In this document: in pieces, positions 17,787-25,744 of the stretch
Layout: every line of letters begins with the position of its first letter
Position numbering within the stretch: the first letter of the stretch is position 1
Origin: Nocardia asiatica NBRC 100129
Lineage (GTDB): Bacteria > Actinomycetota > Actinomycetes > Mycobacteriales > Mycobacteriaceae
NCBI RefSeq assembly: GCF_000308415.1
Contig: NZ_BAFS01000131.1
Coordinates: 1-43,496 of the forward strand
Direction: 5' to 3'
DNA: 43,496 nucleotides
Translations under genes and position numbers: made by a program
The notes under the pieces: generated by a model
Told to the model about the DNA's origin: nothing
The model's input: the letters and a program-made list of their open reading frames with translations, nothing else
Database searches by the model: none

Positions 17787-18781
17787 GGCTTCTTCGCGCG
17801 GCTCGGCTGCACCCGAGGCGGTTCGTTCGGCATTTTCGGATACTGCGGTGGCCACGGCGCGTCCATGAGTCCGGCCGCCATATCCCGCTCGGACATCTCC
17901 AGGAGCGGGGCGATGGACTGGGGGGCGCGGCCGGCCCACGGATCGCCCGACTCGGCGTAGCGTGCGGGAACGGTCGCGATGGTCAGTTCGTCGGGCGCCA
18001 CCGAATCCAGATCCGCCCAGCTGATCGGCGTCGACACCTGGGCGCCCACTTTCGGCCGCACACACCAGGCCCCGAAAACCGTTTTGTGCGGGGCGTTCTG
18101 ATTGAAGTCGATGAAAACCCGGTTGCCGCGTTCTTCTTTCCACCACTGCGCGGTGATGTCCTCCGGATACCTGCGCTCCAATTCGCGTGCCAGGGCCACC
18201 GCGGCCGCCCGCACCTGATAACCGTCCCACTTCGGCTCCAGCGCGGAGTAGAGATGCAAGCCCCGCGACCCGGAGGTCTTGACCCAGGATTCGATGCCGA
18301 GTTCGGCGAGCAGATCCCTGGTGCGTATCGCGGCGTGCCGGAGATCGGCGAAGGTTATGCCGGGAGAAGGATCGAGGTCGATGCGCAATTCGTCGGCGAC
18401 TTCCAGGTTGTCGGCGCGGTTGGGCCAGACGTGGAAGCCGAGGCACCCCTGGTTCACCGCCCACAGGATATGGGCGAGATCGTGCGCGACGAGGGCGTCG
18501 CTGGTGGTGCCGTTCGGTGTGGACACCTCAACGGTGCGCAGCCAGTCCGGCGCGGATTTCGGCACCCGCTTCTGGAACCAGGATTTGCCCGAAGCCCCGT
18601 CCGGGTAACGCTCCAGCAGCAGCGGCCGTCCGCCGACCACGTTCAGGAACGGTTCGGCGATCGCCTGGTAGTAACGCACCAGATCGAGTTTCGTCTCGCC
18701 CCGCTTGGTGAAATAGACCTTGTCCGGATTGCTGATGGTGACGGTCCGGCCGTCGGTCTCGATATCCACGGATTCGGTCAT
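17780..18781 (-). CDS. LigD-type polymerase domain protein (PolDom, primase-polymerase)
   Basis: 333 aa, stand-alone member of the archaeo-eukaryotic primase superfamily that fills gaps with ribo- or deoxyribonucleotides in NHEJ or base-excision repair. It has the substrate and phosphate-binding region SNPDKVYF, the catalytic metal pair in RIDLDPSPG, KTSGSRGLHLY (the SGxxxxH element), and the third acid in VFIDFNQN. There is no ligase or phosphoesterase domain on this chain, unlike full-length LigD. The ATG overlaps the stop of the upstream ATP-dependent ligase by 4 bp (18778-18781), so the two form a split ligase-polymerase operon. Ku is not encoded in the window. Confidence 0.94.
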   Translation of the reverse strand: MTESVDIETDGRTVTISNPDKVYFTKRGETKLDLVRYYQAIAEPFLNVVGGRPLLLERYPDGASGKSWFQKRVPKSAPDWLRTVEVSTPNGTTSDALVAHDLAHILWAVNQGCLGFHVWPNRADNLEVADELRIDLDPSPGITFADLRHAAIRTRDLLAELGIESWVKTSGSRGLHLYSALEPKWDGYQVRAAAVALARELERRYPEDITAQWWKEERGNRVFIDFNQNAPHKTVFGAWCVRPKVGAQVSTPISWADLDSVAPDELTIATVPARYAESGDPWAGRAPQSIAPLLEMSERDMAAGLMDAPWPPQYPKMPNEPPRVQPSRAKKPE

Positions 18782-19863
18782 CGCGCCGCGCCCTCGCCGA
18801 ACAGCGTGCTCAATTCCGCGGGCGCGACTTCGTCGAGCTGACCGTAGGTACACGATTCCGGGGTCCGGTCGGCCCGGAAGCGCACCAGCCTGCCGCCGTG
18901 GCGCAGCCGCCCCGACTGCACGTGCTCGTAGCGCACCTCGGCGACCAGTTCCGGCCGCAGCGCCTCCCAGGACAGGTCCTTGCCGCCGGTCCAGCGGCTG
19001 ACGCCGCCAGGCATCTTGCCGTCCGCCGCCGCCTGCGCCGCGGCGTCGGCCCAGTCCCGCCAGGGGTGGTTGTCCAGCGCGTTCGCCCGCAGGGGCGCCA
19101 GCTCCTCGACCAGTTCCGTGCGCCGGGCCGCGGTGAAGCTGCTGGCCACCCCGACATGATGCAGGCGGCCCGACTCGTCGAAGAGGCCCAGCAGCAGCGA
19201 ACCGACTCCGGCGCCGTCCTTGTGCCAGCGGAATCCCGCCACCACACAGTCGGCGGTGCGCTCGTGCTTGACCTTCAGCATGACCCGCTTGTCCTGCAGA
19301 TAGGCCAGGTCGTCGGACTTGACCATCACGCCGTCGAATCCGGCGCCTTCGAAACGGGTGAACCAGTCCTGCGCGACATCGGGATCGTGGGTGATGGGGG
19401 TGAGGTGAACGCGCGCGAGCGCGGTGTCCAGGATCGTCTCCAGCAGCCGCCGGCGCTCGGTGAACGGCTCGCCGGTCAGATCCTTGTCGCCGAGCGCGAG
19501 CAGGTCGAACGCCACGAAACTGGCGGGCGTCTCCGCGGCCAGCTTCGCGACCCGCGACGCTGCCGGGTGCAGACGGTTCTGCAGGGTGTCGAAGTCCAGT
19601 CCCTGCTCGGTGACCACCACGATCTCGCCGTCCACCACGCAGCGGTCCGGCAGCGCCTGCTTCAGCAGTTCGGCGACCTCGGGAAAATACCTGGTCAAGG
19701 GCCGGTCGTTGCGTGAGCCGAGCTCCACCTCAGCGCCGTCGCGGAAGACGATGCACCGGAAGCCGTCCCACTTGGGTTCATAGCTCAGCCCCGGCTCGCG
19801 CGGCACCGCGGGCACGGATTTGGCCAGCATCGGCCGCACTGGCGGCAGCACCGGTAGGTCCAC
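18778..19863 (-). CDS. ligC: ATP-dependent DNA ligase (LigC-type)
   Basis: 361 aa from the GTG at 19863, which has GAGGAGG 4 nt upstream; an in-frame GTG/ATG region further upstream (19893) lacks a site. Nucleotidyltransferase motif I is KWDGFR with K31 as the AMP-acceptor lysine. VDGEIVV follows, then GFDGVMVK (motif IV) and LKVKHERT (motif V), with an OB-fold C-terminus ending in the TPESCTYGQLDEV region. It seals nicked DNA in short-patch repair or backs up NHEJ. The gene is coupled to the downstream PolDom gene. The length fits mycobacterial LigC rather than LigB or LigD. Confidence 0.93.
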   Translation of the reverse strand: MDLPVLPPVRPMLAKSVPAVPREPGLSYEPKWDGFRCIVFRDGAEVELGSRNDRPLTRYFPEVAELLKQALPDRCVVDGEIVVVTEQGLDFDTLQNRLHPAASRVAKLAAETPASFVAFDLLALGDKDLTGEPFTERRRLLETILDTALARVHLTPITHDPDVAQDWFTRFEGAGFDGVMVKSDDLAYLQDKRVMLKVKHERTADCVVAGFRWHKDGAGVGSLLLGLFDESGRLHHVGVASSFTAARRTELVEELAPLRANALDNHPWRDWADAAAQAAADGKMPGGVSRWTGGKDLSWEALRPELVAEVRYEHVQSGRLRHGGRLVRFRADRTPESCTYGQLDEVAPAELSTLFGEGAAR

Positions 19864-19988
19864 GGATCCTCCTCGGGTTCGATCCTCACCCATACCGACG
19901 GCACGCGCCGAGCAAACTCATCGGTATGTGGCCGCGGTCTCGGCTCGATCGTAGGCGGCCGTCCCGACACCGACGTGGACTTCTCCGG

Positions 19989-20390
19989 TCAGCTCTCCAG
20001 CCAGCCGTGCTGATCGGCGAACGCGGTGAGCCGGTCGCGGATGGTGAGGATCTCGCCCGCGGTGAGCGCGGGGCTGGCGTCCAGGAGCAATTCGGTGATC
20101 AGGCGTTTGTGCTCGGCGACGGTGAGCTGTCCCGAACCGGGCCGGTCCTTGCCCTTGTGCCGGGCGGGCGGCGTTGGCGCGCCGCCGGCCAGGCTGAGAT
20201 TGACCGCCTTCGGTCCGCGGTCGCCCTCGGTCACCTCGAATTCGAACACCCGTCCCTGCCGCAACTCGTCCTCGTCCAGACCGATGTCGTTGACGTGGAC
20301 GAACACATCGGGTCCACCGTCCTCCGGCCGAATGAACCCGAATCCCCGAGAGCTGTCGAACGACACCAATTTCCCGATGGACACCAACAC
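19989..20390 (-). CDS. cold-shock domain protein with C-terminal extension
   Basis: 133 aa from a GTG at 20390 (GAGGAG 3 nt before it). GTG at 20384 has better spacing and would give 131 aa starting M-S-I-G-K. An OB-fold cold-shock domain occupies the first 66 residues with RNP1-like RGFGFIRPE and RNP2-like DVFVHV. An Arg/Lys/Pro linker follows, then a helical tail (about 85-133: QLTVAEHKRLITELL, then ILTIRDRLTAFADQHG) not present in the 67-aa CspA type. This extended form is common in mycobacteria-like genomes. Probable single-stranded nucleic-acid binding; a stress or growth-phase role is inferred. Confidence 0.9.
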   Translation of the reverse strand: MLVSIGKLVSFDSSRGFGFIRPEDGGPDVFVHVNDIGLDEDELRQGRVFEFEVTEGDRGPKAVNLSLAGGAPTPPARHKGKDRPGSGQLTVAEHKRLITELLLDASPALTAGEILTIRDRLTAFADQHGWLES

Positions 20391-20422
20391 CCGCTCCTCG
20401 TCGCCGTCGCTACTCGGCCACT

Positions 20423-21523
20423 TTAACCCGCGTTTTCGCCGTCGTCGGAGGAAAGCGCCTTTTGCAGCGAATGGAAAACGGTCAGTCCCTGACCGACCAT
20501 TCCGTTCACCAGTTCGCCCACTCCGTCGGGTCCGTTGAGCACGGTGAGATTCGCGTTCGCCAACCCGTTCGACGCCTGCTTCACGATTTCCGGAAGTTGT
20601 TCGATCAACAACTGGTCCAGCGCGATCCGGTTGTTGGACGCGGCCGCCGCGGCCTGGATACGGGTGCGGTCGGCCTCCGCCTCGGCCAGGATGCGCACCC
20701 GATCCGCCTCGGCCTGAGCGGGTTTGACGACCTCGGCCTGCAACTGCTGCTCACGCAGCTCGGCTTCCTTGCGCGCCTGCTCGGCCTGCGCGGTGAGCAC
20801 CTCCTGCAACGCCATCGCCTCGGCGAGCGGGCCCGCCTGCGCCGCCTCCGCGTTGGCCTTGTCGATATCGCGCTGGTATTGCGCGCGCAGGATCGCCGTC
20901 TCCCGCTGATATTCCGCCTGCCTGCGCTGCGATTCCTGCTCAGCCTGGGCCGCCGCCTGCGCGGCCTGCGATTGCGCGATCTGCGCGTCGCGCTGCACGG
21001 CGGCATTGTGCGGGGCGGCGAGCGCGGCGATATAGCCGAGGTTGCCGTCGTCGATGGACTGGATCTGGAAGGAATCGACCCACAGGCCGATATTGCTCAT
21101 CTCGACTTTGGACGCGACCAGCACTTCGTCGGCCAGTTTCTGGCGCTCCCGGATGATCTCCTCGACCGTCATCGAGCCGACGATCGAACGCAGGTGTCCG
21201 GAGAAGATCCGCCCGGTCAGCACCGACATCTCCCGCTCCTGCTCGGACAGGAAGCGCTGCGCGGCGTTCACGATGGACTGGGTGTCGTTGGCCACCTTGA
21301 ACGCGATGACGGCGCGGACGTCGAGCTGGATCGCCTGCTTGGTGACGCAGCGCTCCTTGATCTCGGACTCGAACATCGCCAGCGACAGGTAGCGCACCTT
21401 GCGGAACAGCGGAATCACCCAGGCGCCACGCCCGATGATCACTTTGAACGGCGCGTTGTCGCGGCTCTTGGCGCCGCTGACCAGCATCGCCTCGTCCGGG
21501 TCCGGCACGTGATAGCCCAGCAC
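20423..21523 (-). CDS. flotillin-like SPFH domain protein
   Basis: 366 aa from a GTG at 21523 (GGGAG 6 nt upstream). The SPFH/band-7 domain covers about residues 1-170 (FKVIIGRGAWVIPLFRKV, QLDVRAVIAFKV, RHL-type GHLRSIVGSMTVEEI). A long Ala/Glu/Gln/Arg coiled coil follows (about 175-300) with the flotillin-typical AEAEADR repeats, then a Gly-rich tail with NLTVLNGPDG. No N-terminal transmembrane helix is evident, so membrane contact would be peripheral or via partners. It follows the NfeD-like gene by 18 bp, the conserved pairing of bacterial flotillin operons. It organises membrane microdomains; specific cargo unknown. Confidence 0.93.
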   Translation of the reverse strand: MLGYHVPDPDEAMLVSGAKSRDNAPFKVIIGRGAWVIPLFRKVRYLSLAMFESEIKERCVTKQAIQLDVRAVIAFKVANDTQSIVNAAQRFLSEQEREMSVLTGRIFSGHLRSIVGSMTVEEIIRERQKLADEVLVASKVEMSNIGLWVDSFQIQSIDDGNLGYIAALAAPHNAAVQRDAQIAQSQAAQAAAQAEQESQRRQAEYQRETAILRAQYQRDIDKANAEAAQAGPLAEAMALQEVLTAQAEQARKEAELREQQLQAEVVKPAQAEADRVRILAEAEADRTRIQAAAAASNNRIALDQLLIEQLPEIVKQASNGLANANLTVLNGPDGVGELVNGMVGQGLTVFHSLQKALSSDDGENAG

Positions 21524-21541
21524 TGCTGTCTCCCTTGCTTC

Positions 21542-21775
21542 TCAGGTCTCTCCGGCCGCGTCCGGGGTGAGCGGAATCCACGGGACGACGTCGACGACGC
21601 GCCCCGGATGGACCGCGATGACCAGCACGGCCGCGCCGGCCGAGATCGGCTCGGCGGCCCGTGCGATGTACAGCTCGGTTCCCCCACGAATCGCGACCAG
21701 GACCTCGCCCAGCATCCCGGCGCCCCGGATCGGCGATGTGAGCGTACCCGTCAAACCCACCACCGGGTCGGTCAT
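21542..21775 (-). CDS. NfeD-like OB-fold protein
   Basis: 77 aa. Corresponds to the soluble C-terminal OB domain of NfeD proteins (GLTGTLTSPIRGAGMLGEVLVAIRGGTELYIARAAEPI, then AAVLVIAVHPGRVVDVVPW), without the membrane helices of long NfeD. AAGGAG precedes the ATG by 8 nt. It is the first gene of the leftward pair with the flotillin, as in the YuaF/FloT and NfeD/stomatin operons. The missing helices suggest that membrane localisation depends on the flotillin. Confidence 0.82.
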   Translation of the reverse strand: MTDPVVGLTGTLTSPIRGAGMLGEVLVAIRGGTELYIARAAEPISAGAAVLVIAVHPGRVVDVVPWIPLTPDAAGET

Positions 21776-21895
21776 CGCACGATCTCCTTCTCTGGCTCTC
21801 GGATCGTCACCCTACGTCCGGCACAGCGACTTTCGGTATGGGTCCGGCCCGACCGCAGGACGGGACGGCCGCGACGGCGCAGGTATGTTGCTTGC

Positions 21896-24800
21896 ATGGG
21901 AGGACGGCTGGCGCTGGTGGTGGGGGCGGAATGCGCGGCGCTGGGAGAGTTGGGGTTCACCGCGGAACTCGCCACCGGCCTGTACGGGAGCTTGACCGGG
22001 TCGGGCGGTTGGCGGACGGCGACCGAACTCGACGGCCCGGTGCTCAATCCGACTGCCGCGCAATTGTTCGCCGCCGTCGACACGGCCTTCGCGGCGGCGT
22101 CCCAGCGGCAGGCCACGTTACTGCTGGGCTTCGTCGGGCACGGCGTCGCGACCACCGCCGAGGACTTCTACCTGCTCGGCCACGATTCGCCCGCCGACCC
22201 CAACTCGCACAACGCCTTCCACCTCACCCAGGAGATCAGGGAGCGGCTCGACCGGGCCGCGATCGACGGGCTGGTGCTGCTCGTCGACGCCTGCGAAGCC
22301 GGTCAGGGCGTGCAGGGCGCGGCGCGCCGGTGGACCGATCTGCTGGCCCAGTCCGGCGGCCGGATGGAACTGCTGGTCGCCTCGGGCGACGGGCCCGCGT
22401 ACTCCGGATGCTTCACCCGGACCATGCTCGCCACCTTCGACACCGGACTGCCCCTGCGCGGGGAGAACCTGCTGCCCTCGGATCTGGTCGACCCGATCGC
22501 GACGCAGTGCACCTACCAGCAGCCGCAGCATCTGTCCTTCAGTTCCGGCGCGGTGTCGACGGCCGAGGGCATCGACCCGGGGCTGTGGTTGGTGCCGAAC
22601 ACCGCGCGCCACCGGGACGCGGTGAGCGGGCGCTCCGCCGCCGGGTTCGTCGACCAGCTGACCCGGCGTCTGCTGCTGACGCCCGACGTGCGCGAGCGCC
22701 TCGACGCGATAGTCGACGCGGGCAGTCACCGGCTGCGGGCGGTGCTGGGACCGGCGGGCGTGGGCAAGTCCACGCTGCTGGCGATGCTGATCCGCCCCAG
22801 CCTGGTCGACGGACTCGCCGTCACCCCGGATTACATCACCGCCGCGGTGTTCCTGACGGTGAACAGCTCGGTGGAAGCGGTCGCCGCGGAACTGGCCGCC
22901 CAACTCGGCGCACGACTACCCGGCTTCGCCGAGGCGGCCCGGGCGGCGCGGGCGCATCGGCCCAGGGACGAGTCCGACATCTTCGACATCCTGGTCCGCC
23001 GCCCGTTGGCGCGCCTGGCCACCGCGGGCCGCCGGGTCACCGTGGTGCTGGACGGACTCAACCAGCCACAGGAGGGCACCAGGCGGCTGCTCGTGGCCGC
23101 GATCGCCGATCTGACCACGCGTGCGGATCTCCGGCATGTGCGCGTGATCATCGGCATCCGGCCAGGGACCGGCGTCGAGGACGATCCGGAGCTGGCGCAC
23201 ATGCACCGGATCGATGTCGCCGAACCGGCGGCCGACGACATCGCCGCCGTGGTGGACTCGGCGCGCGGCACGGCGCCGCTCGGCCCGGTGGACTGGATCG
23301 GCTGGATCCAGCGGCTGCTGGCCGAGACACCGACCGCCGCGGGCGGTTCCCGGGTGGTCTCCGGCGGTTGGCTGCTGGCGGGCCTGCTGTTGGAGGTCGC
23401 CGCGGGGTTGACCGACGGCGCGGTCGCCTCCGGAATCGGTCTCGACCGGGTGATCGCCCTGCGAGTGGAAAAGGCGCTGCGCGGCGCGGATCCCGAAACC
23501 ACCAGCGCCACAGCGGTATTGCTCGGCGTACTGGTAGCGGCCGGAGTCGGCCCCGTGCTGCCGTTGGAGTTGCTGGACGCGGCCCTGCTGTCGCTCGGGG
23601 TCGATCTCAGTACCGCCCGCATCCGCGACGTCGCCGTGAATCTCGGCGCGCTGATCACCCGCAGCCATCCCGGCAGCGTCCGCGAGTCGCTCGGGGTGTC
23701 CCACAGCGGCTTCCTGCCCGCGCTGGCCGCGGAATGCCGTCGCCTCGGCGTGCGGCTCACCGACGCCCACCGGGCCCTCGTGGCGGCGATCCAGGCCGAC
23801 GACACCGACCGGTCCGCCGACTACGCGCGGGGCGCGGCCGTTCGCCACTGCTTGGCCTACGGCGATTCCGCCTTGGCCATCGATTTCCTGATGAAGCTGG
23901 AGACCGGCAGGTCGGCCGACGATCGGGACCTGTGGGCCGCCTGGATGCCGGACTTCGTCGAAACACTCGGCCAGGACCATCTCGACACCTTCACCACGCG
24001 GGAACGGCGGGCCTACCATCGCGCCGAGAGCGGTGACCTGGTCGGCGCCATCGCCGATTTCGAGCACCTGCTCGCGGACCGGCTGCGGGTGTTCGGCCCC
24101 GACGACCCGGACACCCTGGACACCCGGGACCGCCTGGCCAGCTACCGCGCCCGCTGCGGTGACTACTCGGGCGCGGGCACGGAATTCGAGCACCTGCTCA
24201 CCGACCAGTTGCGCCTGTTCGGCCCCGATCACCCCGAAACCCTGCGCACCAGGCGGAATCTGGCGTCCAATCGCGGCGATATCGGCGATTTCGCCGGGGC
24301 GATCGCCGGATTCGAACGACTGGTCGCCGACCGCGCCCGCGTGCAGGGACCGGATCACCCGGACACCCTGCGCACGCGCAACAGCCTGGCGTACTGGCGG
24401 GCCGACAGCGGCGATCTCGCCGGGGCTCGCGCCGAGTTCGAGCAACTCGTGGCGGACTGCCTGCGCGTCTTCGGCCCCGACCACCCCGACACGCTCGGCG
24501 CGCGCAACAACCTCGCGGCGTTCCGCGCGCGCAGCGGTGACCTGGCCGGGGCAGGCGCGGAGTTCACCCGCCTGCTCGACCATCGACTACGGGTGCTCGG
24601 TCCCGACCACCCCGACACGCTGCTCACCCGCGGTCGGCTGGCCACCTACCGCGCCGACAGCGGCGACCTCCCCGGCGCGATCACCGACCTGGAGAAACTG
24701 CTCGCCGACCGGCTCCGAGTGCTCGGCCCGGATCACCCGGACACCCTCGATACCCGCAACGACCTCGCCGCTTGCCGCGCCCGCAACGGCGACCTCGTCC

Positions 24801-24922
24801 GCGCCGTCGCGGAGCTGGAGGTTCTGCTGGTGGCGGAATTGCGCGCCCTCGGGCCCGCGCACGCCGCCACCATCCGGACCAAGAACACCCTGGCGTATTG
24901 GCGGGGTCAGTCCGGCGACTGA
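21896..24922 (+). CDS. caspase-like / STAND NTPase / TPR protein (NLR-like)
   Basis: 1008 aa. Residues 1-240: caspase-fold (peptidase C14-like) domain. It starts with LALVVGA and has the dyad histidine H82 in GFVGHGV and the nucleophile C133 in LLVDACEAGQG. Residues 250-600: STAND-type P-loop ATPase with Walker A GPAGVGKST (285-293), Walker B VTVVLDGLNQP (381-391), and IIGIRPG (419-424) at the sensor position. Residues 692-1008: tandem 42-residue TPR units beginning G-P-D-H-P-D-T-L at 692, 734, 776, 818, 860, 902, 944 and 986, the last cut short. There is no signal peptide or membrane helix. The fold order is executioner, switch, sensor, as in inflammasome-like or antiphage STAND proteins. 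The start has only a weak AGG upstream; longer in-frame upstream sequence is antisense to the flotillin operon and was excluded. Trigger and substrate unknown. Confidence 0.9.
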   Translation: MGGRLALVVGAECAALGELGFTAELATGLYGSLTGSGGWRTATELDGPVLNPTAAQLFAAVDTAFAAASQRQATLLLGFVGHGVATTAEDFYLLGHDSPADPNSHNAFHLTQEIRERLDRAAIDGLVLLVDACEAGQGVQGAARRWTDLLAQSGGRMELLVASGDGPAYSGCFTRTMLATFDTGLPLRGENLLPSDLVDPIATQCTYQQPQHLSFSSGAVSTAEGIDPGLWLVPNTARHRDAVSGRSAAGFVDQLTRRLLLTPDVRERLDAIVDAGSHRLRAVLGPAGVGKSTLLAMLIRPSLVDGLAVTPDYITAAVFLTVNSSVEAVAAELAAQLGARLPGFAEAARAARAHRPRDESDIFDILVRRPLARLATAGRRVTVVLDGLNQPQEGTRRLLVAAIADLTTRADLRHVRVIIGIRPGTGVEDDPELAHMHRIDVAEPAADDIAAVVDSARGTAPLGPVDWIGWIQRLLAETPTAAGGSRVVSGGWLLAGLLLEVAAGLTDGAVASGIGLDRVIALRVEKALRGADPETTSATAVLLGVLVAAGVGPVLPLELLDAALLSLGVDLSTARIRDVAVNLGALITRSHPGSVRESLGVSHSGFLPALAAECRRLGVRLTDAHRALVAAIQADDTDRSADYARGAAVRHCLAYGDSALAIDFLMKLETGRSADDRDLWAAWMPDFVETLGQDHLDTFTTRERRAYHRAESGDLVGAIADFEHLLADRLRVFGPDDPDTLDTRDRLASYRARCGDYSGAGTEFEHLLTDQLRLFGPDHPETLRTRRNLASNRGDIGDFAGAIAGFERLVADRARVQGPDHPDTLRTRNSLAYWRADSGDLAGARAEFEQLVADCLRVFGPDHPDTLGARNNLAAFRARSGDLAGAGAEFTRLLDHRLRVLGPDHPDTLLTRGRLATYRADSGDLPGAITDLEKLLADRLRVLGPDHPDTLDTRNDLAACRARNGDLVRAVAELEVLLVAELRALGPAHAATIRTKNTLAYWRGQSGD
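23969..24919 (+). repeat. 126-bp tandem repeats encoding TPR units
   Basis: In-frame DNA repeats with an exact 126-bp period (42 codons) starting near 23969, 24095, 24221, 24347, 24473, 24599, 24725 and 24851; the last unit is about half length. The conserved core encodes GPDHPDTL and GDLAGA and is recognisable at nucleotide level. Exact periodicity without indels points to unit duplication. Confidence 0.85.
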
Positions 24923-24942
24923 CGGCCGGCCGAGCCGCGGGC

Positions 24943-25572
24943 TCAGGAGCGGTAGAGCGCGCGGTACACGGTGAGCGTCTGGACGCAGTGCTCGACGATC
25001 TGCTCGCGGGTGGCGCGCAGCGAGCCGTTCAGCCAGGCCGAGAACATGCCCGCGTTGCCGCTGGCCATCGTCACCGCCGCCAGCCTGCGCTGGACCGGGT
25101 CGTCGATATGGCCGAACAGATGGTCCTGCATGATCCGGGTGAAGACCGGCATCACCGCGAAGGTGGTCTGCCCGAGTCCGGTGCTGGAATACGGCTCCAC
25201 CAGGAACAGCCGCGATTTGCGCGGGTCGGCGAGCACCTTGTCCACGAGGATCTCCGACAGCGCCCGGTCCCGGGACGGGTCGTCGGTGGCGGCGAACGCC
25301 GTCATCGGCTCCAGGAACTCGTCGGCGACCTGGCGGTAGAGCACGTCCAGCAACTCGTCGCGGCCCGCGAAGCTCTCGTAGAAATAGCGGTCGGTGAGAT
25401 TGGCCCTGCGGCACACCGCGCGCATGGTGACCCCGCTCGCGCCCGACTCGCCGATCAGATCGAGCGCCGCCTCCAGCAACGCCGTCCGCCGCGTCTCCCT
25501 GCGCTCGGTGAGCGTCGTCCCACCCCAGATCCGCGGGCCCCCGTCGTCGTCTGATTGCTGACCTGTCTGCAC
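24943..25572 (-). CDS. TetR family transcriptional regulator
   Basis: 209 aa from the GTG at 25572; a GTG at 25617 would add 15 residues, and neither has a strong ribosome site. The HTH lies at about residues 25-68 (RRTALLEAALDLIGESGASGVTMRAVCRRANLTDRYFYESFAGRDELLDVLYRQ). The C-terminal domain contains LVEPYSSTGLGQTTFAVMPVFTRIM, typical of actinobacterial TetRs. It converges on the caspase-STAND gene (20-bp gap) and is divergent from the condensation-domain gene. The shared 5' region contains inverted GGTAAC boxes, so regulation of that gene is the most likely local role. Confidence 0.9.
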   Translation of the reverse strand: MQTGQQSDDDGGPRIWGGTTLTERRETRRTALLEAALDLIGESGASGVTMRAVCRRANLTDRYFYESFAGRDELLDVLYRQVADEFLEPMTAFAATDDPSRDRALSEILVDKVLADPRKSRLFLVEPYSSTGLGQTTFAVMPVFTRIMQDHLFGHIDDPVQRRLAAVTMASGNAGMFSAWLNGSLRATREQIVEHCVQTLTVYRALYRS

Positions 25573-25669
25573 CGCCCAACGATAATCCCTGGCGGCGCAC
25601 CCCGGCGCCGCGCGCACCCGCCCCGTCCCCCGCGGTCTTGCCGAAACGGATCCCGCGCGGTCACGGTGC

Positions 25670-25739
25670 GGTAACTGTCGGTTTACTCCAGCCCGTTACC
25701 TTCCTCGGGACTTTCGGCGGTTCGGCAGTGGAGGGTAAC
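25670..25739. promoter_or_regulatory. GGTAAC boxes between TetR and condensation-domain genes
   Basis: GGTAAC at 25670-25675 and its inverse GTTACC at 25695-25700 form a dyad with a 19-bp centre; a third GGTAAC follows GGAG at about 25734-25739, just before the GTG at 25745. The position between divergent genes suits a TetR operator, but spacing of that size is unusual for one dimer, so this is tentative. Confidence 0.3.
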
Positions 25740-25744
25740 GGCGC

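Noticed and set aside
20462..21895. Rightward in-frame extension of the caspase-STAND protein to 1486 aa
   Set aside because: The added 478 residues are antisense to the flotillin/NfeD operon and look like a shadow translation; the caspase domain starts properly at 21896.
21896..24922. CRISPR-associated caspase (Craspase/TPR-CHAT) reading of the caspase-STAND gene
   Set aside because: No CRISPR array or cas genes are in the window, and the protein has its own NTPase switch between the protease and TPR parts, unlike TPR-CHAT.
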